64,000 bases of DNA from Struthidea cinerea (taxonomy: Eukaryota > Chordata > Aves > Passeriformes > Corcoracidae). The notes under the pieces were generated by a model, which made no database searches, was not told where the DNA came from, and saw only the letters and a list, made by a program, of their open reading frames with translations. Positions 57,901-64,000 of the stretch are shown here, in pieces (position 1 is the first letter of the stretch; every line of letters begins with the position of its first letter). A program made the translations under genes and the position numbers. The stretch lies in NCBI GenBank assembly GCA_013397865.1, contig VZTI01003805.1, positions 1,013,358 to 1,077,357 of the forward strand, written 5' to 3'.

Positions 57901-60900
57901 TCCATTCAGCTACTCCTTTATAGAGACCTCCAATGTTAAATCCACAGTTACCTAGGTTTTCCAAATAAGTAACCTGAAACAGAACATGACAATAAAGGTT
58001 GCTCAAAGTCCCAGTTACTCTGTGACAAAGCCTGACCGAAGTCCCCTAATAGCGTATTTTATCCAAATCAGGTTATATCAAGAACAGATTTTACAAGAAA
58101 CATGGCAATTATCCTTAACAGACAGCAACTGGAACTCGTAAGCTGCAAACATTGAAAGATCTATACAATATGAAGAAATAGAATCAGTTGGGAAAATATG
58201 CAGGAACTGATGGTAGGAGAGACCCTGTCCTCCCTAAAGGACAGCTTGCCTCAGGAAAGCCCCCTTTCTCCTCCCCAGGGAGCTACTAGTACTTAAACAA
58301 ATACTTCCAGCTGCTGAATTTCCAGATAAGAACTACTAACCTTCAGAAAAAACGACAAATCCTTTTGCCCTATAAAACCTTTTTTTTTTTCATGAGGAGC
58401 ATAGAATCATTAGACACAGCACAGGGACATTTTGCTGTATAGTTTAAAGCCAAAATATTCTTTAACATGTAGCTATTCATCTTACTGGGTCTGGCCTCCA
58501 CCCTACCATCTGACACTATTTTAGAAGTAGGTGCCATTAGTTATCAGCCAAGTCCATGCTGCCCACATGTGATGGCCCATGGAAACCAACCCAGGACTCA
58601 GCTCCCTGGCTGTGTCTCCATGGCACAGCACGGTGGGGAGCTAGAGAAACAAACCAGGTTACCTCCACAACACTCCCAGCACAGGGCTAATTAACACATC
58701 TCTCTTACCTGTGCACAGATTTGAACTGTACTGGGCAAAATTCTGATAAAAGAGCAGACAGACAACACTGGTTGTGTCACAAAACTAAGTAGGACAACTA
58801 CAAACAACTTTTGGGATATTCTAAATATTCTTAGCAATTAAAGAAAAATTGTAACCCATCACCATCGTGGCTGTTAACCAGGAAATTCTTTGGGTACATT
58901 ACCGTAGAGGGGATTTTTCAAGTGCAGACACAAAGGGGATTTCTGAAGGAATGAAAATGTGGCTCTTCTACCTCAAGGTTTGGTGAGCCTCTGTGAAAAT
59001 ACTCAATCCTCAATAGTATCAAAAAAGAAATGAGTAATTGTCCTAAAGAATATGATCATACTGAACAAAACAATTAATTCCTCTGGGAAATTCTTGCGGA
59101 TTTTTAAAACCAGCCTCTGAGATTTGCTAGCAGAGCTATAATTATTCATGATCTTCTGAAGGATGATTAAAAAAAGAAAACCCGACAAAAAGAGCAATTG
59201 CTCTTTATTACATACAGTATCTCTTTGAAACAAATTCAATAGAATCCTCTTGGGTTTATTCTTAATTGGCTTCATAGGATGCTCCCATAAGGGAAACATT
59301 TTTGAACAGAATTCCACCAGGATCTTTTCATCATCTTTGCATAATTCTGATCATATATCATTACTGAAAGCCTGTTATATTTCTAGCCCCAAGTTTAATG
59401 TAAAGCATTTTTTCTTCTGACATTTCTTATGTTAAGCCTCCGATGCAGAAAAGACCACAAGCAGCTTGTGGGCACATTACGTATGGTATTTGATAAGCTA
59501 CTTGTGCTTGGATAAGAGAATATTTAACAAACATCCTGTGATTTATAAGTGAAAGAATGAAATCATGAGAGAAACAAGTTTACAGGCAAAGCATATCCTT
59601 ACTAATTCAGCAGTGCTCTCACCACTTTCACAGCTCACACTCATATTTATTATGCATTACTTGGAGCTACTTATTTTGAGAGGGAAAATTGCACCTTGCA
59701 GACAACTTCACTGTATTACTAAGTACCAAGATCGTATTTTTCCTTCCTACTTATCTCTGGTATGAAAATGAAATAATCATCTTTTTTTTGCATTTTCCCA
59801 TGATAACCAAACATTGAGATTGGTCAGCAGTTGTTTGAAAACACTGCAGCTAATCCACACTATTTAATTCACATGGCAGACGCTCTCAGTTAGCAGATCC
59901 CTGAAGCTTGGTATGGGTCCATAGAAGGACAGGATTCTCCGAAAAGGGCTCTAAAGTTCTGGATCTAAACAAAATGTCCAGATAGCCCAGCTGCTAGCTG
60001 GAATATTTCCTGGTAATAAGTCCTAGTACAGAACCATGTTAAGAAACAGAGATACAAAGCTACATTTCATAGGTCAGTAACACATTTTCTTGGTGGAGAT
60101 CTAGACAAATCTGCAAATATAAATTCAAAAGGTACCCAATTCCTCCTGCTTTCTTGAATGTTGTAAAGCCTTCATAAACATGATGATTAATACTCAGTTC
60201 TAAAAGTCTTTTCTTAGGGTTAAGCCAGTGATGCAAAGTGACAGAACAAACAGTAAATTGCTGCTTGTCATCCGCACAATAAAATAATCAGAATGCTAGA
60301 GCTAAAAACATGCACACGGACATTGTAACGTGCCTTATAGAACACATGAGGACTTTTTTAAGCCATGATGCATGAGTTGCCTGTTCACACCCCGAGATTA
60401 ATATTTGCTTCAGATTGTGAGGAGAAGGAGTAAACAAACGAACAAAAACAAAAAATCAAGAATGTCCCTTCAGAGATGTTCTCATGGAGAGCTGGCAATT
60501 ACACTGTCCTCAAATTGATCAAAAATGGAAATGCAGTGTGGAACAACTGGAACCAACGGACAAAGTGGCTTGATCAGGAATAACCTTTCAATTCAAATGA
60601 CACCACTTGACATGATTGTGTCATCAGCAGAGCTAAAAAACTGAAAGAGCAGACATTAAACAAAAAGACCCTCCTCAGTAATGGGAGCTTAACAGGGGTT
60701 CAAGCACATTGACCCAAAGGGACACCAGCAGTGTGAGAGCATCACTCTTTAGCTGCCAATATAAAATCGGTACCAAGGGCAGAGAATCAGGAGCAGTACA
60801 TCCAAACCATATCTGAACCGATCACTTCCCATGTCGAACACTAAAACTGCACACCTTGTGTGTGCGTGACCACCCCCAGAAAAATCCAACCTCTTCACTC

Positions 60901-63900
60901 TTTCTTAATTCAGGAGGAAGAGCATAAAAAAAAAAAAAACCTGCTTGCAACTTACCACATTGTTTAAGGCAATGATTTAAAGGCATGATTTAAAAAACAG
61001 AAAGAATGTATTACAAGATCACACAGTGTAAAGTGCAGAGAAGCACATGATCATCTTTATTCTATATTTGAACTTCATTTTTCTAATCCCTAAGGCGCTT
61101 CTAAAAGATTTTCTAATAGGAAAAGTTTTGTTCTCTGGGGTACAAGTTTTCAATTGCTATGAATTTTCTCTCATCACCTCAAGGATAATTATCTTCTCTA
61201 ACCACTGATAACTGTCTGCTTTGAACCTTCCACTTCTTTGACCAAGGAGTTCAGTTTAATAGAAAAGTTTAACCTTCCCTTCTAGGGAGTTTCAATAATG
61301 TTTTAATTTCATTTGTCTAGAAGGTGATCAAGTCTAGCACCTTTATAGAATCTGCTTTCAGTAGCTGCCACAAAGATGAGCCTGTGGGAGATTACCCCTG
61401 ACCACGGTGTAGGACGGGGGCTGTGAAGGCTGACAGGAACTGCACAAACTTTTGGCAAGCAAAAAGAAAATATCCATCAAGAGTCATTAAGCAAAAAAGT
61501 ATTGTCTCCAGTTCAAAAATTCCTACATTTGCACATTTCTGCAGAGTGGAAGAGTATTCAGATGAACAGATACCTTTGCACTGTTCCCATTTTCTTCCCT
61601 AGGGCTACGGTGCTGTCTACTGTCAGAGGCAGAAAACACTCAGCACGGGACCAGGCCTTCACCTCACACCACAGCTCCTTATGAGCTTACAAGTGCTTGT
61701 CGGAACACTCATTTCTCACTAAATTTAGCAATGCCATTACGCATTCAGCTCATGAAGGAAAGAAGGTTGCTGGAATCACCATCCCGACCTCAGAGCTCAA
61801 AGGGAGTTAAGCCTTCCTTGGTCCCCCAGCCACTGCTTTGCCCACAAATGTGTGCTGCAGCCTGAAGCCTGCCTGGCATCCACAGGGCTGCTGGATCTCT
61901 ATGGATCAGGTCAATTCTAACCCAGTTTTTCACTACTGTAACTAAACAAACTTGCACAAATTTTAAAGCAAAAGGAGACTCTGCCAAGTCTCGGTATATA
62001 TTGCCCAGGTAAACACCACAGCTGAACTGATGAAGCAGGACCCCTTGGGGATTTGGAGTCCCAGGGTGCTCTTAAGGATTTTCTTTTTCTCCTTTTCACT
62101 CCCACTGTACTTTTTGTGCCATCTAAATTGCATATGTTCTGCGCTTGATTCAAATCAGCCAGACCTTTCTTGGTTTCATCAAACTTAACAAATTTGGCAT
62201 GTAAAAGGCTTGTCTGCTGACTTTAATGAACACACACAGGTATCTTTAAGGATGATGAAGAAAGAAAATTAAGAAGGTTAATAAAATATTACAATTATAA
62301 CCACGTCTTAGTACCGGAACTGCTTGACAATCCATGTTCCTTTTGTGCTCATTCATTTTGTTTTCTCCTGAGCTCCAGTCTATTTTACTGCACTATTTCT
62401 AACTGGTTTTGAAAATTTCCAGCCTAGGGCAGTCAGACAGTCTCTGCAGGGACTCCTTGTACAAGGAGTCTTGATCATCTCTTGATGACATGTAGTCTAA
62501 TTAGGAAATCAGGTAAGGGTAGGCAAGATAGCAGGGGCAAAACCCATTAAAAGCAACCAGGACTTAATTAATTTTCTTGGGAAAATAAAAATTAACTTTA
62601 TTATTATTTTTTCCTTTTCACAAAGAGTCTGCTTTAGCAGAAGTCTTGTGCCCTGAACCGTTAATTAATTAAACTTACGGTTTCAACCAGCTCTCAGAGT
62701 AACCTCCTTAATTTCATCCTGGCTGAGAGAATACTCCCCAGCAATTTTGTACTTCCTTGACTTTCAGCTATGCAACCATTTTAAAATCAGGAATTTTGGA
62801 ACCTAATTGTGCAATAGTATGGTTGTTAGGATTATTGTTACTAACAATATTCATGTGTTATGCACTAAGACAGACTATTTATCATATTTTATTTTAGAAA
62901 TTAATTTTCTCACTCTCCTTTTGTATTCAAAATAGAATTTCCCTGAAGTCAAACAGAATGAAATCTCATTGGTATGAACGATCACAGAACCCAAAGTTTA
63001 GACTTGCACATGCATAGATATGCTCTAGGAATGCTTTCATCCTATGAAGCAAAAGTGCACTCTCAAAGGAAAACACAAGAAAAAAAAAGCTTTAGCATCG
63101 AGATTGCTTAAAACAACTCAGTAGTAAAGGAGAAGGGCAGAACTCTAAGCCCAGAAGACTAAAAGTGTTTAACAAAATCATGGAGCAAACAGGTTGAAGG
63201 GGATTGAGGCTACTGAAAGGTAGTGCTTATGTACAGTAAAAGAGGCTGTGTGGACTCTGTAGATCCCTTTAGCACTTTATTCCCTAAAGCTCAGTGACAA
63301 CATGCTTATGTGTTTTCTTGCATGGCTGCTTTGGATGACCAATGACCTCTCAGGAAAGTCTTAGCAAGGGTTGAAAAATTACTCTTGATATTTTGCATCA
63401 TGTTGTCATGAATGAAAACAAAACTCTACTAGAAAACAAGAAACCCCCATAAACGTAATTCCGTGTAAATGTATTAAAAAAAAAGCTGTCACAGCAAGTT
63501 ATCTCGGTAGTGAGTCCATCTCCAGACATCATGGTCCTAATTTTTGTATACACTCAAGAACAAAAATTCAACAACATAAAGTAACAAATTAAGTATTATC
63601 AGTATTTGTCACCCAAGAAATTTTTGCATGAATACAAGGAAGTTTAGCAAAAGCTGTATTGCAATGGATGGCTGAACAAGATCTATATTAAAAACCAGGA
63701 AATACTGATGTTACCTGTCTCCAAGAGGAGAAAACTCTAAACTTTATGGAAGATGAGACCCTGCAGAGTACGTGGGCCAGATAAGAACAGAAACAGAAAA
63801 GTCCTTCTCTACAGAGCAGCATTGTAATCCCTCTTCTCTTTGCTTGGTCCTGGGAAAGCAGTGTGGTGCAGCCAGGGACACAAGCCTACTTCAAAGCTAT

Positions 63901-64000
63901 TAGAATTGTTAGTTGTGATTAATCAGATTCCTGAGAAGGTGTGAGGGATGCCTGTTTGTGGATTCACACGCTCCTTTGAGCAAGGGTCTGGCTCACAGCC

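Larger units (their letters stand above)
46701..64000. other. Stretch without a recognised gene, probably downstream intergenic DNA
   Basis: I found no exon with homology I recognise, no RNA gene and no CpG-island-like promoter. Frames of 90-142 codons (for example 47358-47786 plus, 59003-59317 minus) show no domain and no codon bias. Contents are two CR1 copies (49033-49266; 54219-54950, split by an LTR), one solo LTR, homopolymer runs (T13 at 55744, T12 at 56319, A14 at 60926) and AT-rich blocks that may be conserved elements, best seen at 51.4-51.7 kb. Part could still be CLSTN2 transcript if 46669 is not its 3' end. Confidence 0.6.

Noticed and set aside
1..64000. CRISPR array, bacterial operon, tRNA or rRNA genes, or a novel defence-type gene cluster
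   Set aside because: No regularly spaced repeats, no closely packed long frames and no recognisable structural RNA. The split exons and CR1/LTR content show vertebrate nuclear DNA.

Overview
The window is vertebrate nuclear DNA, almost certainly from a bird. It carries the 3' half of one recognisable gene, CLSTN2 (calsyntenin-2), on the + strand. The avian call rests on several chicken-repeat-1 (CR1) LINE 3' ends, some finishing in the typical ATTCTATG-like tail, on compact introns, and on two short avian-type retroviral solo LTRs. I cannot name the species.

Layout. 1-11342 is intron. 11343-35473 holds nine consecutive coding exons with consensus GT/AG borders and matching phases. Together they give 1530 nt: 509 residues plus a stop. 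They run from the second half of the laminin-G-like (LNS) domain, through the calsyntenin-specific ectodomain and the transmembrane helix, to a cytoplasmic tail with two WDDS kinesin-light-chain-binding motifs, an NPME motif and a Glu/Asp-rich stretch. The upstream exons (signal peptide, two cadherin repeats, first half of the LNS domain) lie outside the window. After the stop, 35474-46.7 kb could be a very long 3' UTR: there is a proximal AATAAA at 35680 and a well-formed distal one at 46669. The stretch to 64000 has no gene that I can recognise.

Mobile DNA: five CR1 pieces, one possible much older CR1/L3-like relic, and two sibling solo LTRs about 14 kb apart, both in reverse orientation. 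One LTR has inserted inside a CR1 copy and left a clean 5-bp target duplication.

The most notable observations are a 24-bp tandem duplication across the 5' splice site at 32273, which creates a second identical in-frame donor; an internal sequence repeat in the calsyntenin ectodomain (exons at 28036 and 32127); the possible 11-kb 3' UTR; and several AT-rich blocks dense in homeodomain- and SOX-type motifs that look like conserved enhancers. I found no sign of an unknown multi-gene system. No tRNA, rRNA, CRISPR or bacterial-type operon is present.
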